From Caulobacteraceae bacterium (GTDB lineage: Bacteria > Pseudomonadota > Alphaproteobacteria > Caulobacterales > Caulobacteraceae), in contig JARLIQ010000028.1 in assembly GCA_031291645.1 (NCBI GenBank), positions 47,384 through 111,383 on the forward strand: a DNA stretch of 64,000 nucleotides. The letters are read 5' to 3'. Below the pieces are notes generated by a model. That model was not told the origin of the DNA. It saw nothing but the letters and a program-made list of their open reading frames with translations, and did no database searches. This document shows positions 16,858-26,482 of the stretch, in pieces (positions within the stretch are counted from its first letter, which is position 1; each line of letters starts with the position of its first letter). Position numbers and translations under genes: made by a program.

Positions 16858-18024
16858 ATGATACCGAACCAAGGACCGCGGCTCGACTTCGACCTGGGCG
16901 AGACCGCCGACGCCATCCGCGACACCACGGCCCGCTTCGCCGCCGCCGAGATCGCGCCCCTGGCCGCAGAGATCGACGCGACCAACACCTTCCCGCGCCA
17001 CCTGTGGCCGATGATGGGCGATCTCGGCCTGCACGGGATCACGGTCGAGGAGGAATGGGGCGGGCTCGGCCTGGGCTACCTCGAGCACGTGGTGGCGATG
17101 GAGGAGGTCTCGCGCGCTTCGGCCGCGGTCGGGCTCAGCTACGGCGCCCACTCCAACCTCTGCGTCAACCAGATCCGCCGCTGGGGCGACCCCGAGCAGA
17201 AGCGCCGCTATCTGCCAAAGCTGATCAGCGGCGAGCACGTCGGCTCGCTGGCGATGAGCGAGGCGGGGTCCGGCTCGGACGTGGTCTCCATGCGCCTTCG
17301 GGCCGACAGGCGCGGCGACAGCTACGTGCTGAACGGGACCAAGTTCTGGATCACCAACGCCCCGCACGCCGACACCCTGGTGGTCTACGCCAAGACCGAT
17401 CCCGACGCCGAGAGCCGCGGCGTGACCGCCTTCCTGATCGAGAAGGGCTTCGCGGGCTTTTCGGTGTCGCACAAGCTGGACAAGATGGGCATGCGCGGCT
17501 CGGACACCGCCGAACTGGTGTTCGAGGACTGCGAGGTCCCCGAGGAGAACGTGCTGGGTCCGGTCAACGGCGGCGCGGGCGTCCTGATGAGCGGGCTCGA
17601 CTACGAGCGCGCTGTCCTGTCGGCCGGACCGCTGGGCATCATGCAGGCCTGCCTGGACGTGGTCCTGCCCTATGTGCGCGAGCGCAAGCAGTTCGGCCGG
17701 CCGATCGGGTCCTTCCAGCTGATGCAGGGCAAGATCGCCGACATGTACGTCGCCCTGAACTCGGCCCGGGCCTATGTCTACGCGGTGGCCAGGGCGTGCG
17801 ACGCGGGCCGCACCACGCGCTTCGACGCCGCCGGCGCCATCCTCCTGGCGTCCGAGAACGCGGTGAAGGCCTCGCTCGAGGCGATCCAGGCCCTGGGCGG
17901 CGCCGGCTACACCAAGGAGTTCCCGGTCGAGCGTTTCCTGCGCGACGCCAAGCTCTACGACATCGGCGCCGGCACCAACGAGATCCGCCGCTTCCTCATC
18001 GGCCGCGAACTGGTGGGCGGATGA
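16858..18024 (+). CDS. liuA: Isovaleryl-CoA dehydrogenase
   Basis: A 388-residue acyl-CoA dehydrogenase that turns isovaleryl-CoA into 3-methylcrotonyl-CoA in leucine breakdown, passing electrons to ETF. Seen: [34 protein letters not shown] and [18 protein letters not shown] for flavin binding, and [18 protein letters not shown], where the glutamate matches the catalytic base placed in isovaleryl-CoA dehydrogenases rather than at the C-terminus. The end [14 protein letters not shown] is usual. The next two genes, encoding the carboxylase for its product, confirm the call. Confidence 0.94.
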   Translation: MIPNQGPRLDFDLGETADAIRDTTARFAAAEIAPLAAEIDATNTFPRHLWPMMGDLGLHGITVEEEWGGLGLGYLEHVVAMEEVSRASAAVGLSYGAHSNLCVNQIRRWGDPEQKRRYLPKLISGEHVGSLAMSEAGSGSDVVSMRLRADRRGDSYVLNGTKFWITNAPHADTLVVYAKTDPDAESRGVTAFLIEKGFAGFSVSHKLDKMGMRGSDTAELVFEDCEVPEENVLGPVNGGAGVLMSGLDYERAVLSAGPLGIMQACLDVVLPYVRERKQFGRPIGSFQLMQGKIADMYVALNSARAYVYAVARACDAGRTTRFDAAGAILLASENAVKASLEAIQALGGAGYTKEFPVERFLRDAKLYDIGAGTNEIRRFLIGRELVGG

Positions 18025-18044
18025 GGGGCGGAGCGACTCTCGAT

Positions 18045-18193
18045 CCCCCTCCCCCTCGCGGGGAGGGGGCAGGGGGTGGGGGCGCCAGCGCCAAGGTCGT
18101 CCGTTGGGGCCGTGGCCGGGCCGCGAGGGTTCCACACCAGCGGACGCCGAGCCGGCGCCCCCACCCCAACCCCTCCCCGCGAGGGGGAGGGGC
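18045..18193. repeat. Interspersed GC-rich inverted-repeat element, copy 2
   Basis: The same ~145-base unit as at 14491 and 19888: CCCCCTCCCCCTCGCGGGG plus GGGGGCAGGGGGTGGGGG at the left, CGCCCCCACCCCAACCCCT and CGCGAGGGGGAGGGG at the right. It sits in the 229-base gap between liuA and the carboxylase beta gene, where it would be transcribed as a long hairpin. Confidence 0.85.
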
Positions 18194-18253
18194 TAGAGTT
18201 GAGGCGGCGAGGTTGGCGCCTTCCTCGGCTGATCCGTGCATGCGAGGCTGCCG

Positions 18254-19861
18254 ATGACCGTCCTCCAATCCCAGACCGACGTCCGCTCAGAGGCGTTCGC
18301 GCGCAACAAGGCGGTCAACACCGCCCTGGTCGAGACCCTGAGGGCCCGCGCCGCCGAGGCCGCGCTCGGTGGGCCCGAGAGTGCGCGCGCCCGCCACGCC
18401 GCGCGGGGCAAGCTCCTGCCCCGCCAGCGGGTCGAGCGGCTGCTGGACGTGGGCTCGCCCTTCCTGGAGGTCGGCGGCCTGGCCGCCTTCGGCCTCTATG
18501 ACGGCGAGGCGCCCGGCGCGGGCGTGATCACCGGTATCGGCCGGGTCTCGGGGCGCGAGGTGATGATCGTGGCCAACGACGCCACGGTCAAAGGCGGCGC
18601 CTACTTCCCGATGACGGTGAAGAAGCACCTGCGCGCGCAGGAGATCGCCCAGCAGAACCGCCTGCCGTGCGTCTATCTGGTCGATTCCGGCGGGGCCAAC
18701 CTGCCGCACCAGGCCGAGGTCTTCCCCGACCGCGACCATTTCGGCCGCATCTTCTTCAACCAGGCGCGGATGAGCGCGATGGGCCTCGCCCAGATCGCCT
18801 GCGTCATGGGCTCGTGCACCGCCGGCGGCGCCTATGTGCCGGCGATGAGCGACGAGACGGTGATCGTGCGCGGCCAGGGCACCATCTTCCTCGGCGGCCC
18901 GCCGCTGGTGAAGGCCGCGACCGGCGAGATCATCTCGGCCGAGGAACTGGGCGGCGCCGACACCCACGGCCGCAAGTCCGGCGTGGTCGACCACGTCGCC
19001 CGCGACGACGAGCACGCGTTGCAGATCGTCCGCTCGATCGTCGCCAACCTGAACACCGAAAAGCGCGTCGGCCTGACCCTCAGCCCGCCCGAGCCGCCGG
19101 CCTACGATCCCGCCGAGCTCTACGGCGTGGTGCCGTCGGACGTGCGTGCGCCCTACGACGTGCACGAGGTGATCGCCCGCATCGTCGACGGCTCGCGCTT
19201 CGACGAGTTCAAGCCGCTCTACGGGACCACCCTGGTCACCGGCTTCGCTCGCATCTGGGGCCAGCCCGTCGCCATCCTGGCCAACAACGGGGTGTTGTTC
19301 TCGGAAAGCGCGCTCAAGGCCGCCCACTTCATCGAGCTGGCCTGCAAGCGGGGGATTCCCCTGGTGTTCCTCCAGAACATCTCGGGCTTCATGGTCGGGG
19401 GCAAGTACGAGGCCGGCGGCATCGCCAAGGACGGGGCCAAGATGGTCACCGCCGTCGCCTCGGCCGAGGTGCCCAAGTTCACCGTCCTGATCGGCGGCAG
19501 CTTCGGCGCCGGCAACTACGGCATGTGCGGGCGGGCCTATTCCCCGCGCTTCCTCTTCACCTGGCCCAACAGCCGCATCTCGGTGATGGGCGGCGAGCAG
19601 GCGGCCAGCGTCCTGGCCACCATCCGCCGCGACGGCCTGGAGGCGCGCGGCGAGACCTGGCCGGCCGACGACGAAGAGGCGTTCAAGGCCCCGGTCCGCG
19701 CCCGCTACGAGGCCGAAGGCGATCCCTACTACGCCACCGCCCGGCTGTGGGACGACGGGGTGATCGACCCGGCCCAGACCCGCGACGTCCTCGGCCTGGC
19801 CATCTCGGCCTCGCTCAACGCGCCGATACCGGAGACCCGGTTCGGCGTCTTCAGGATGTGA
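18254..19861 (+). CDS. liuB: 3-Methylcrotonyl-CoA carboxylase, beta (carboxyltransferase) subunit
   Basis: A 535-residue carboxyltransferase that moves CO2 from biotin to 3-methylcrotonyl-CoA. It has the paired crotonase-like halves: [20 protein letters not shown] and [19 protein letters not shown] in the N-half, [20 protein letters not shown] as the oxyanion region, and [17 protein letters not shown] plus [20 protein letters not shown] in the C-half. GANLPHQ and the [14 protein letters not shown] stretch are typical of methylcrotonyl rather than propionyl or acetyl carboxylases. The start ATG at 18254 lies just past repeat copy 2. Confidence 0.95.
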   Translation: MTVLQSQTDVRSEAFARNKAVNTALVETLRARAAEAALGGPESARARHAARGKLLPRQRVERLLDVGSPFLEVGGLAAFGLYDGEAPGAGVITGIGRVSGREVMIVANDATVKGGAYFPMTVKKHLRAQEIAQQNRLPCVYLVDSGGANLPHQAEVFPDRDHFGRIFFNQARMSAMGLAQIACVMGSCTAGGAYVPAMSDETVIVRGQGTIFLGGPPLVKAATGEIISAEELGGADTHGRKSGVVDHVARDDEHALQIVRSIVANLNTEKRVGLTLSPPEPPAYDPAELYGVVPSDVRAPYDVHEVIARIVDGSRFDEFKPLYGTTLVTGFARIWGQPVAILANNGVLFSESALKAAHFIELACKRGIPLVFLQNISGFMVGGKYEAGGIAKDGAKMVTAVASAEVPKFTVLIGGSFGAGNYGMCGRAYSPRFLFTWPNSRISVMGGEQAASVLATIRRDGLEARGETWPADDEEAFKAPVRARYEAEGDPYYATARLWDDGVIDPAQTRDVLGLAISASLNAPIPETRFGVFRM

Positions 19862-19887
19862 TGGCGATGGCGGGGTTCAGGCCGACT

Positions 19888-20038
19888 CTCCCCTCCCCCT
19901 TGCGGGGAGGGGGCAGGGGGTGGGGGTGTCGGCTCGGCGCCGACCGTCCTCGCGCCTGCCCACGACACGTCGTGACGATCATCGGAAGCGCGGCGCCGAC
20001 ACCCCCACCCCAACCCCTCCCCACAAGGGGGAGGGGCT
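19888..20038. repeat. Interspersed GC-rich inverted-repeat element, copy 3
   Basis: Third copy of the unit, with CCCCTTGCGGGGAGGGGGC and GGGGGTGTCGGCTCGGCGC at the left and GCGCCGACACCCCCACCCC and CCCCACAAGGGGGAGGGG at the right. It occupies most of the gap between the beta and alpha carboxylase genes, so it would be transcribed within the operon. Confidence 0.87.
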
Positions 20039-20087
20039 CACGCGGGGCGTCGTCGCGCCCGGTCGCGAACCGTTGGACCCTGTGCTC

Positions 20088-21959
20088 ATGATCGGCTCCC
20101 TGCTCATCGCCAACCGGGGCGAGATCGCCCGGCGCATCATCCGCACCGCGCGCCGCCTGGGCGTGTGGACCGTCGCCGTCTATTCCGAGGCCGACGCGGC
20201 GGCGCCCCATGTGCGGGAGGCCGACGAGGCGGTGCTGATCGGCGCGGCCATGGCCCGCGATAGCTACCTCAAGGCCGGCGCCATCCTGGCCGCTGCGGCG
20301 GCGACGGGGGCTCAGGCCATCCACCCGGGCTACGGCTTCCTGTCCGAGAACGCCGGCTTCGCCCAGGCGGTGATCGACGCCGGCCTTGTCTGGGTCGGCC
20401 CGCCGCCCGAGGCGATCACCGCCATGGGCCTGAAGGACGCGGCCAAGCGGCTGATGGCCAAGGCGGGCGTCCCGACCACGCCCGGCTATCTGGGCGACGA
20501 CCAGTCGCCGGACCGTCTGGCGGCCGAGGCCGAGGCCATCGGCTGGCCGGTGCTGATCAAGGCCGTGGCCGGCGGCGGCGGCAAGGGCATGCGCAAGGTC
20601 GAGGCGGCGGCGGACTTCGCCGCGGCCCTGGCCTCCTGCAAGCGGGAGGCGGCGGCCAGTTTCGGCGACGACCGCGTGCTGCTGGAGAAATACGTCACCC
20701 GCCCGCGCCACCTGGAGGTGCAGGTGTTCGCCGACAAGCACGGCAACGCGGTCCACCTGTTCGAGCGGGACTGCTCGCTCCAGCGCCGCCACCAGAAGGT
20801 GATCGAGGAGGCGCCGGCCCCGGGGATGGACGCGGCCGCCCGCGCCGCCGTGTGCGAGGCCGCGGTCAAGGCCGCCCGCGCCGTGGCCTACGAGGGCGCC
20901 GGCACCATCGAGTTCATCGCCGACGCCTCGGACGGCCTTCGCGCCGACCGCATCTGGTTCATGGAGATGAACACCCGCCTGCAGGTGGAGCACCCGGTCA
21001 CCGAGGCGGTCACCGGCCAGGACCTGGTCGAATGGCAGCTGCGCGTGGCCTCGGGCGAGCCGCTGCCGCTGACCCAGGACCAGATCGTGCTCAACGGCCA
21101 CGCGATCGAGGCGCGGCTCTACGCCGAGGACCCGGCCAAGGGCTTCCTGCCCTCGACCGGCCCCCTGACCCACTTCCGCATGCCCGCCAAGGTGCGCGTG
21201 GACAGCGCGGTCGAGGAGGGCGGGGCGGTGACGCCCTATTACGACCCGATGATCGCCAAGCTGATCGCCTTCGCGCCCGATCGCACCGGCGCGGCCCGGC
21301 GGCTGGCGGACGCGGCTCGGGCGGTCGAGGTCTTCCCGGTGAAGACCAACGCCGCCTTCCTGGCGCGTTGCCTCGACCACCCCGACTTCGTGGCCGGGGC
21401 GGTCGACACCGGCTTCATCGAGGCGCGGCGCGAGGCCCTGGTTCCGGCGGGCGGCGCGCCCGCGGCGGCGCTCAAGGCGGCCGCGCGCGCCTGGCCGACC
21501 GCTGGCGGGCCTTCGCCCTGGGGGGCGCTCGTCGGCTTCCGGCTGAACGCGCCGGCCGGGTTCGAGGTCCGGCTGGAGGACGCCGAGGGCGCACACGTCG
21601 TACGCGTCGATCCGGCGGCGCCGGCGCTGCAGGTTCCGACCGCCCGGATCGGCGATCGCGTCATCGCCTTCGCCGCCGGCGAGGCCTTCGCCTTCACCGC
21701 GCCCGAGGCCGGCCATGGCGCCGGCGAGGGCGAGGGGGACGACGCCGTCCTCTCGCCGATGCCGGGCAAGGTGGTCGCCGTCCACGCGGCTAAGGGCGAG
21801 GCCGTGAAGAAGGGCCAGCCCCTGGTCACGCTCGAAGCGATGAAGATGGAGCACGCCCTGGCCGCGCCGATGGACGGGGTCCTGGCCGAACTGACGGTCA
21901 AGGCGGGCGACCAGATCAGCGAGGGGGTGCTGATCGCGCGGCTGGAGCCGGCGGCCTGA
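20088..21959 (+). CDS. liuD: 3-Methylcrotonyl-CoA carboxylase, alpha (biotin) subunit
   Basis: A 623-residue biotin carboxylase plus biotin carrier protein. LLIANRGEIARRIIRTA opens the biotin carboxylase domain (~1-445), with KAVAGGGGKGMRKVE as the ATP-grasp glycine loop, FMEMNTRLQVEHPVTEAVTG as the active-site motif, and a biotin carrier domain at the end with AMKMEH, whose lysine is at ~586. It is shorter than common homologues of ~650-670 residues; the linker between the carboxylase and carrier parts is compact. Leucine-cluster partners LiuC and LiuE are not beside it. Confidence 0.94.
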   Translation: MIGSLLIANRGEIARRIIRTARRLGVWTVAVYSEADAAAPHVREADEAVLIGAAMARDSYLKAGAILAAAAATGAQAIHPGYGFLSENAGFAQAVIDAGLVWVGPPPEAITAMGLKDAAKRLMAKAGVPTTPGYLGDDQSPDRLAAEAEAIGWPVLIKAVAGGGGKGMRKVEAAADFAAALASCKREAAASFGDDRVLLEKYVTRPRHLEVQVFADKHGNAVHLFERDCSLQRRHQKVIEEAPAPGMDAAARAAVCEAAVKAARAVAYEGAGTIEFIADASDGLRADRIWFMEMNTRLQVEHPVTEAVTGQDLVEWQLRVASGEPLPLTQDQIVLNGHAIEARLYAEDPAKGFLPSTGPLTHFRMPAKVRVDSAVEEGGAVTPYYDPMIAKLIAFAPDRTGAARRLADAARAVEVFPVKTNAAFLARCLDHPDFVAGAVDTGFIEARREALVPAGGAPAAALKAAARAWPTAGGPSPWGALVGFRLNAPAGFEVRLEDAEGAHVVRVDPAAPALQVPTARIGDRVIAFAAGEAFAFTAPEAGHGAGEGEGDDAVLSPMPGKVVAVHAAKGEAVKKGQPLVTLEAMKMEHALAAPMDGVLAELTVKAGDQISEGVLIARLEPAA

Positions 21960-21965
21960 CTTTCT

Positions 21966-22595
21966 CTAGTCGGCCACCATCAGTCGCCGTAGGGTCAGCC
22001 GGCACAGCGCCACCGCTTCGGCGCGCTTGCGCGTCTCGGGCCGCAGGCAGAACTCCAGCCAGAGGCCGTCCATCACCGAGGCCAGGATCTGCCGGGCGCT
22101 ATCGAAGTCGAGCGGTGGCGCGGGCTTGGCCGGAAGCCGCCGCAGCGCCTGGTCGAGCAGTTCGCCCAGCCGCTGATTGTAGGCCGCGTTGATCCGGGCG
22201 AAGGCCTCGTCCGAGCGGGTCAGGGTCCAGAAGGCCGTCCACGCGCCCAGCACCTCGGGATTCGACCAGTGCTCCGAGAACAGCACCTCGAAGAAGGTGT
22301 CCAGCGCCGCCCACGGCTCGCCCGGCCCGTCGGCCAGCCGCCGTTCGAACTCCGCCAGGAACCGGTCGCAGAGGTCGCGATAGGCTTCGAGGAACAGCTC
22401 CTCGGGCGTCTCGAAATAGTGCCGCAGCAGGCCATGGGAGACGCCGGCTCGCCGGCAGATCTCCCGCCCGGTGGCCCCGCGCGGGCCCAGGGCCGCCAGG
22501 CAGCTGACCGCGACGGCCAGGAGGTCTTGCCGACGGTCCATCGGCGACTTGCGCCGCCGGCGCCGCACGGCTGCGTCGTGAGGTGAGAAGTCCAT
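21966..22595 (-). CDS. TetR-family regulator (BetI-like)
   Basis: A 210-residue TetR protein. The helix-turn-helix is in ATGREICRRAGVSHGLLRHY followed by FETPEELFLEAYRDLCDRF, close to the BetI sub-family pattern with VSxGLLxHYF. The C-terminal half is the helical ligand pocket (EHWSNPEVLGAWTAFWTLTR). It is convergent to the carboxylase alpha gene with a gap of six bases. I start at MDFSPHDA; an upstream ATG adds 19 residues. Ligand unknown. Confidence 0.88.
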   Translation of the reverse strand: MDFSPHDAAVRRRRRKSPMDRRQDLLAVAVSCLAALGPRGATGREICRRAGVSHGLLRHYFETPEELFLEAYRDLCDRFLAEFERRLADGPGEPWAALDTFFEVLFSEHWSNPEVLGAWTAFWTLTRSDEAFARINAAYNQRLGELLDQALRRLPAKPAPPLDFDSARQILASVMDGLWLEFCLRPETRKRAEAVALCRLTLRRLMVAD

Positions 22596-22695
22596 CGCGC
22601 GCGCCCCGGGACAGGAGCCGCGGACTATGGGCGCGCAGGCCCCGATCGGCAATTGCGCGTGCGGGTCCAGCCGGGGGCGTAGGCCCCGCGGCGCC

Positions 22696-23133
22696 TCAGA
22701 TCGCCAGGGCCATCGGCGAGGCGTGCACCAGGGCCCGGCCGAGACGCGGCAGCTGGTCCACGTCGTGGGCCAGCCGGCCGGCCAGAAGCGGACCGTGCCG
22801 GCGCAGCAGGTTGGCGAACACGCCCACGCCGACCGTCTCGATGATCCAGGGGTCTTCCGACAGGGCCACGATCCGCACGCCGACCTCGTAGGCGCGCTCC
22901 GGCGCGGCGAAGCCGAGTTTGATCAGGGTCTCGATGATCCAATCGTCCGCCGCGTGGGGGTCATGGTCCGCCCTGCTGGCCTCCAGGCGCCGGCGCGTCA
23001 GCGCCGCGATCCAGGCCTGGGCCAGAGCGTCCTTTGGGTCCTCGAGCGGAGGCCGCAGGGCGGCCTTCGTCCTTGGCGTTGCTCGCCGGACGATCCGTGC
23101 GGTCGAGCGTGGATGCAACTTTGAGTTGGACAT
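22696..23133 (-). CDS. Small helical protein, DUF6869-like, function unknown
   Basis: A 145-residue soluble protein starting at MSNSKLHP. The first ~35 residues are basic and Arg-rich; the rest is a helical repeat-like pattern, AQAWIAALTRRRLEAS, WIIETLIKLGFAAPERAYEV and VRIVALSEDPWIIETVGVG followed by FANLLRRHGPLLAGRLAHD. That order, with tryptophan-containing helices and a GVFANLL-type glycine turn, resembles the DUF6869 family, but I call it by memory of the pattern only. Upstream lies a 12-base palindrome at 23248-23259. Confidence 0.6.
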   Translation of the reverse strand: MSNSKLHPRSTARIVRRATPRTKAALRPPLEDPKDALAQAWIAALTRRRLEASRADHDPHAADDWIIETLIKLGFAAPERAYEVGVRIVALSEDPWIIETVGVGVFANLLRRHGPLLAGRLAHDVDQLPRLGRALVHASPMALAI

Positions 23134-23247
23134 GAGTAACTCACCCCAGCTTGCGACATTGAGGCCAAGATAACCTGACCCCGGACGGCGCTCCTGACGC
23201 CCAGCTTGCTTATAAGTCCCGAGAGGTTGTTCCGGTTCCCCAAAAGG

Positions 23248-23259
23248 TTCCACGTGGAA
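23248..23259. promoter_or_regulatory. Palindrome TTCCACGTGGAA
   Basis: A perfect 12-base palindrome in the 224-base gap between the membrane-protein stop (23358) and the start of the small helical protein (23133), both on the minus strand. It lies 115 bases upstream of the latter, in one of the few AT-richer patches here. It may be an operator or part of a promoter. Confidence 0.3.
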
Positions 23260-23357
23260 GACAAATATTTCCGTTCCGGTGACGCCGTAGCGCCGGTGAT
23301 GCGGGCGAAGTCGCGCGCTCGTGTCTCGCCCAGGTCAGTCGTTTGCCCTTTGGGCGT

Positions 23358-24926
23358 TCAGTCGGCGCATATTGAAACCTCCGCGCGATGGGCTTCGTCG
23401 AGACCCGCGGCGCTCTCGCGGGCGCTGGCGGAGCGCCGCTCGGCGAGCGCCCGGGCGGCCAGCAGGCCGAGCAGGGGGACCAGCCAGATCAACCGCGCCT
23501 CATAGCGGGCGAACGGGCCGGACAGGACCCCACAGACCGCCGCGTTGACCACGACGGCCGCGGCCACCACCCCGGCGGCGGCCAGCAGCCGGCGCTCGTC
23601 GTCAGCGCCGCGTCCCCGGGCGCGCTCGCGCGCCAGCCGCCACAGGACCAGGACCGCCAGGATCAGGGCCGTCGCCTGCGAGCCGTAGAGCGGCCAGGGC
23701 GACAGGAAGAGGCCGGCGTTCGCCGGGCAGTGGGCGGCGTCCGGGACCACCACCCGCAGGGCGCTGTCGTTCCAGTACCAGAACCGTCGCGTCTCGCACG
23801 GATCGTGCAGCGGGTCGTCGACGTAGAAGCCGCCGAGCGTCCGGCCGAAGTCGCGCAGGGCGGCCAGCGCGACGCCGCCGGGATCGGCCAGGATCACGGC
23901 GCGCACGAACCTGGGCGCCTCCGCCTCCAGCCTCAGCCGGTCCTGGACGTCCGAGACGGTGAAGACCCCGGCCTGCGCGCTGTTCGACCACAGGATCTGG
24001 TCCGATTTGTCCAGCGGCCGATCCTTGAACCGGCAGAGGAAGAAGGGTTCGGCGCGGGCGCAGGCCCGCCGCAGGTAGGTCCGGCCAGGCCCGTCGGCGA
24101 GCAGCCTTGCGGTCAGGAACGGCGGACTATGGGCCGGCGCTCCGATGACGGCGCTGACGCCGACGGTCCCGGCGAGGCCCAGGAGGCCGGCGGCCCCGAT
24201 CGCCGCGGCGAGCGCGCCGAGCCGCGTCAGGACGGCCGCTCGCGGCGCGCCGAGCCTCCAGAGCGCCAGCGCTGCGGCCGGAAGGACCAGGGCGCCGACC
24301 AGCAGGTGCGAGGCGTGGACGCTGAGCGATGCGGCGAGCAGGCTCCAGAGCGCTAAGCGGCGCCAGCCGTCCAGCCGGTCCCAGTAGAGGCCGAGCCCGA
24401 CCATGGCCAGGATCGCCAGGCCCGCGAACACGTCGGGCATGGCGAAGCTGGTGAACAGGGCCAGGCTGGAGAAGGCCGCCAGCGCGCCAATCATCGCCAG
24501 ATAGGTCCATTCGCCCGCTCGGGGCGCCGCCGCGCGCCACAGCACGCGCAGGCTCGCGGCCACGGCCAGCGCCTGCAGGGCGACGGTCAGCCACAGGGTC
24601 CCGATCTGCTGGGTCGCGAACAGGAAGACGCCGTAGCTCGCCGAGCGGGCCGCCGCGAAGGTGGAGAACAGGCGCGGGTCGGGGATGACCTGCCGATCGA
24701 CGACCTGGGCGCCGGTCAGCAGGTCGAACGGATCGGGCGCGGTCCTGTCGAGGCCAAGGCCCTGGACCACCACGATGCGTCCCAGCCGCCAGTAGCCGCC
24801 GTCGTCGGCGAACACCGTCGGCCGTCCGGCGACGAACGCCGGCCAGAGCAGGATGGCTGCGGCCAGGACCACCTGGATCAGGCCGGCCAGGCGTACCCGG
24901 ATGGAGGATCGGCTCGACGGCTGCAT
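23358..24926 (-). CDS. Polytopic membrane protein of unknown function
   Basis: A 522-residue integral membrane protein with about ten hydrophobic segments: LAGLIQVVLAAAILLWPAFV near the N-terminus, LVGALVLPAAALALWRLG in the middle, and ALILAVLVLWRLA and ALILAVL-type segments before a final pair. A large loop (~275-400) holds the soluble stretch FYVDDPLHDPCETRRFW. The architecture is that of uncharacterised GtrA/PMT-like membrane proteins but I see no glycosyltransferase DxD or catalytic motif. I start at the ATG at 24926, the first methionine before the first membrane segment. Confidence 0.8.
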   Translation of the reverse strand: MQPSSRSSIRVRLAGLIQVVLAAAILLWPAFVAGRPTVFADDGGYWRLGRIVVVQGLGLDRTAPDPFDLLTGAQVVDRQVIPDPRLFSTFAAARSASYGVFLFATQQIGTLWLTVALQALAVAASLRVLWRAAAPRAGEWTYLAMIGALAAFSSLALFTSFAMPDVFAGLAILAMVGLGLYWDRLDGWRRLALWSLLAASLSVHASHLLVGALVLPAAALALWRLGAPRAAVLTRLGALAAAIGAAGLLGLAGTVGVSAVIGAPAHSPPFLTARLLADGPGRTYLRRACARAEPFFLCRFKDRPLDKSDQILWSNSAQAGVFTVSDVQDRLRLEAEAPRFVRAVILADPGGVALAALRDFGRTLGGFYVDDPLHDPCETRRFWYWNDSALRVVVPDAAHCPANAGLFLSPWPLYGSQATALILAVLVLWRLARERARGRGADDERRLLAAAGVVAAAVVVNAAVCGVLSGPFARYEARLIWLVPLLGLLAARALAERRSASARESAAGLDEAHRAEVSICAD

Positions 24927-24991
24927 GTCGCGGCCATTCTCCGGCGCCGGCGTAAACAGCGGCTTGAGAGCCTTCGGGCGTCGCCGCCCCT

Positions 24992-26245
24992 TCAAGAGGG
25001 ATATTCGAGCCGTCCGGCGATCCGGGCGACGAGCGCGGCCCGGGTCGAGCGCGGCGAGAGGTCCGCCGAACAGGCGAGCCAGATCGACGCCAGCAGGCGG
25101 GATATGACCGCTGCGTCCAGGGCGACGTCGGACGCGGGGAGCCCGAAGCTGCGCACCAGCATCTGGCGCACCGTGCCGCCGTAGGCGAAGCGGATCACCG
25201 CCGCGGCGCTGGCCTGCTCGGGCCGGCGGACGGCCGCGAGGAAGAGGTTGCGCCGGCGCAGGATCGGGCCGGCCGGTCTGTCGGCCACGGCGTAGCGGCG
25301 GACGGCCTCGAAGAAGCCATCGGGGGTGTCGATCGTGTCCGCCAGGGGCAGGGGGGCCGGGCCGTCCGGCGCTTCCTGGGCGATGGCGAGGACCTGGCCG
25401 CGGATGGCGCCGGCGACGAGGTCCTCGATCGTGCGGAAGTGATGGGTGACGGCGCCGGTCGTGACCCCCGCGCGCGCGGCCACGGCGCGATGGGTCAGCC
25501 CGCCCAGGCCGACGGTCTCGACGACCTTCGCCGCGGCCTCCGCGATCCTGGCGGCGGCCGGCGTCTCCGGCGAGCCCGGCTGGGCGGTGGCCGCGCGCTC
25601 GGCCAGCGCCAGGGCGCCGGCGGCGGCGGTGCGGGGCGCGCCGAGCCAACCCGAGCCGAAGTGGTCGCAGAGTTCGCGTAGCGCGGCCCGCTCGAGCGCC
25701 GGCGACCAGGTCGACAGATTGTACAGCGCCTCGGATTCGAAGAAGGCGTGCAGCAGGCGTCCGTCGGTCTCGCCCAGCCCGAACTCGCCGGCGGTCCTCA
25801 GCCAGAAGTCGCGCCACAGCCGGGTCCAGTCGTCGCCGACGCCGTCGGAGGGCGTCGCCCTGCACTCCTGATAGAGCAGGGCCAGCGGCCGCGCCTGACG
25901 CGTCCACTCGCCCACGAGATAGTCGAGCGCGAAGGACGCCCCGGCCGGCGTCCTGGGCAGGGCGCTCAGTTCGGCGGCGCGGGCGCGGAGCCAGTCGTCG
26001 GTCTGGGCCAGGCCATGTCGAAAGGCGAGAGAGAACAATCGTTCTATGCCGCCGAAGTTATAATTGATGGCGCTGGGGGCCGCGCCAGCCGCAGCCGCTA
26101 CCGACCGCGCGGACGTGGCCGCTGCTCCGCGTTCGGAGATCTGCTGGGCCGCCGCCAGCACAAGACGATCGATTCGACCGCCGCCTTCCTCCGAAGGGTC
26201 GGTGCTCAAGGCGGGCGGCGGAGGCGTGATCGTGGGCGACTGCAT
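24992..26245 (-). CDS. Tandem double TetR-family regulator
   Basis: A 417-residue protein carrying two complete TetR units in one chain. The first has SARSVAAAAGAAPSAINYNF (~45-65), the second HRAVAARAGVTTGAVTHHF (~250-270), each followed by its helical C-half. The join is a short Pro/Ala linker (TAQPGSPETPAAARIAEAA). One chain could bind a whole operator as a pseudo-dimer. It diverges from the TonB receptor gene across 237 bases, so it likely controls that receptor and neighbours. Fused TetR pairs are known but uncommon. Confidence 0.85.
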   Translation of the reverse strand: MQSPTITPPPPALSTDPSEEGGGRIDRLVLAAAQQISERGAAATSARSVAAAAGAAPSAINYNFGGIERLFSLAFRHGLAQTDDWLRARAAELSALPRTPAGASFALDYLVGEWTRQARPLALLYQECRATPSDGVGDDWTRLWRDFWLRTAGEFGLGETDGRLLHAFFESEALYNLSTWSPALERAALRELCDHFGSGWLGAPRTAAAGALALAERAATAQPGSPETPAAARIAEAAAKVVETVGLGGLTHRAVAARAGVTTGAVTHHFRTIEDLVAGAIRGQVLAIAQEAPDGPAPLPLADTIDTPDGFFEAVRRYAVADRPAGPILRRRNLFLAAVRRPEQASAAAVIRFAYGGTVRQMLVRSFGLPASDVALDAAVISRLLASIWLACSADLSPRSTRAALVARIAGRLEYPS

Positions 26246-26482
26246 TTGCGGCCATCATTCTCCGGCGCGCGCCCGCCCGCAAGCCTCGGTCTCAGGCCGC
26301 CGGTCCGTGGCCGGGAATGCGACGGGGCTGGTCCGCGGCGTTGCTGGACGGGTTTGCGGCGCCGCGGTCGACCGGCGTGCGTTTCGCAGTTCCGCAACAT
26401 AACAGTCGTTCTACTTTCATGAAGGCTTGCTACCCCCCGCAAGCTCGCGGCGCGGCGCTGCGAACAGGTCCCGGGGGCTCTC

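Noticed and set aside
19851..21854. 667-codon open frame on the minus strand across the carboxylase alpha gene
   Set aside because: Shadow of the biotin carboxylase gene; no recognisable domain and no ribosome site.
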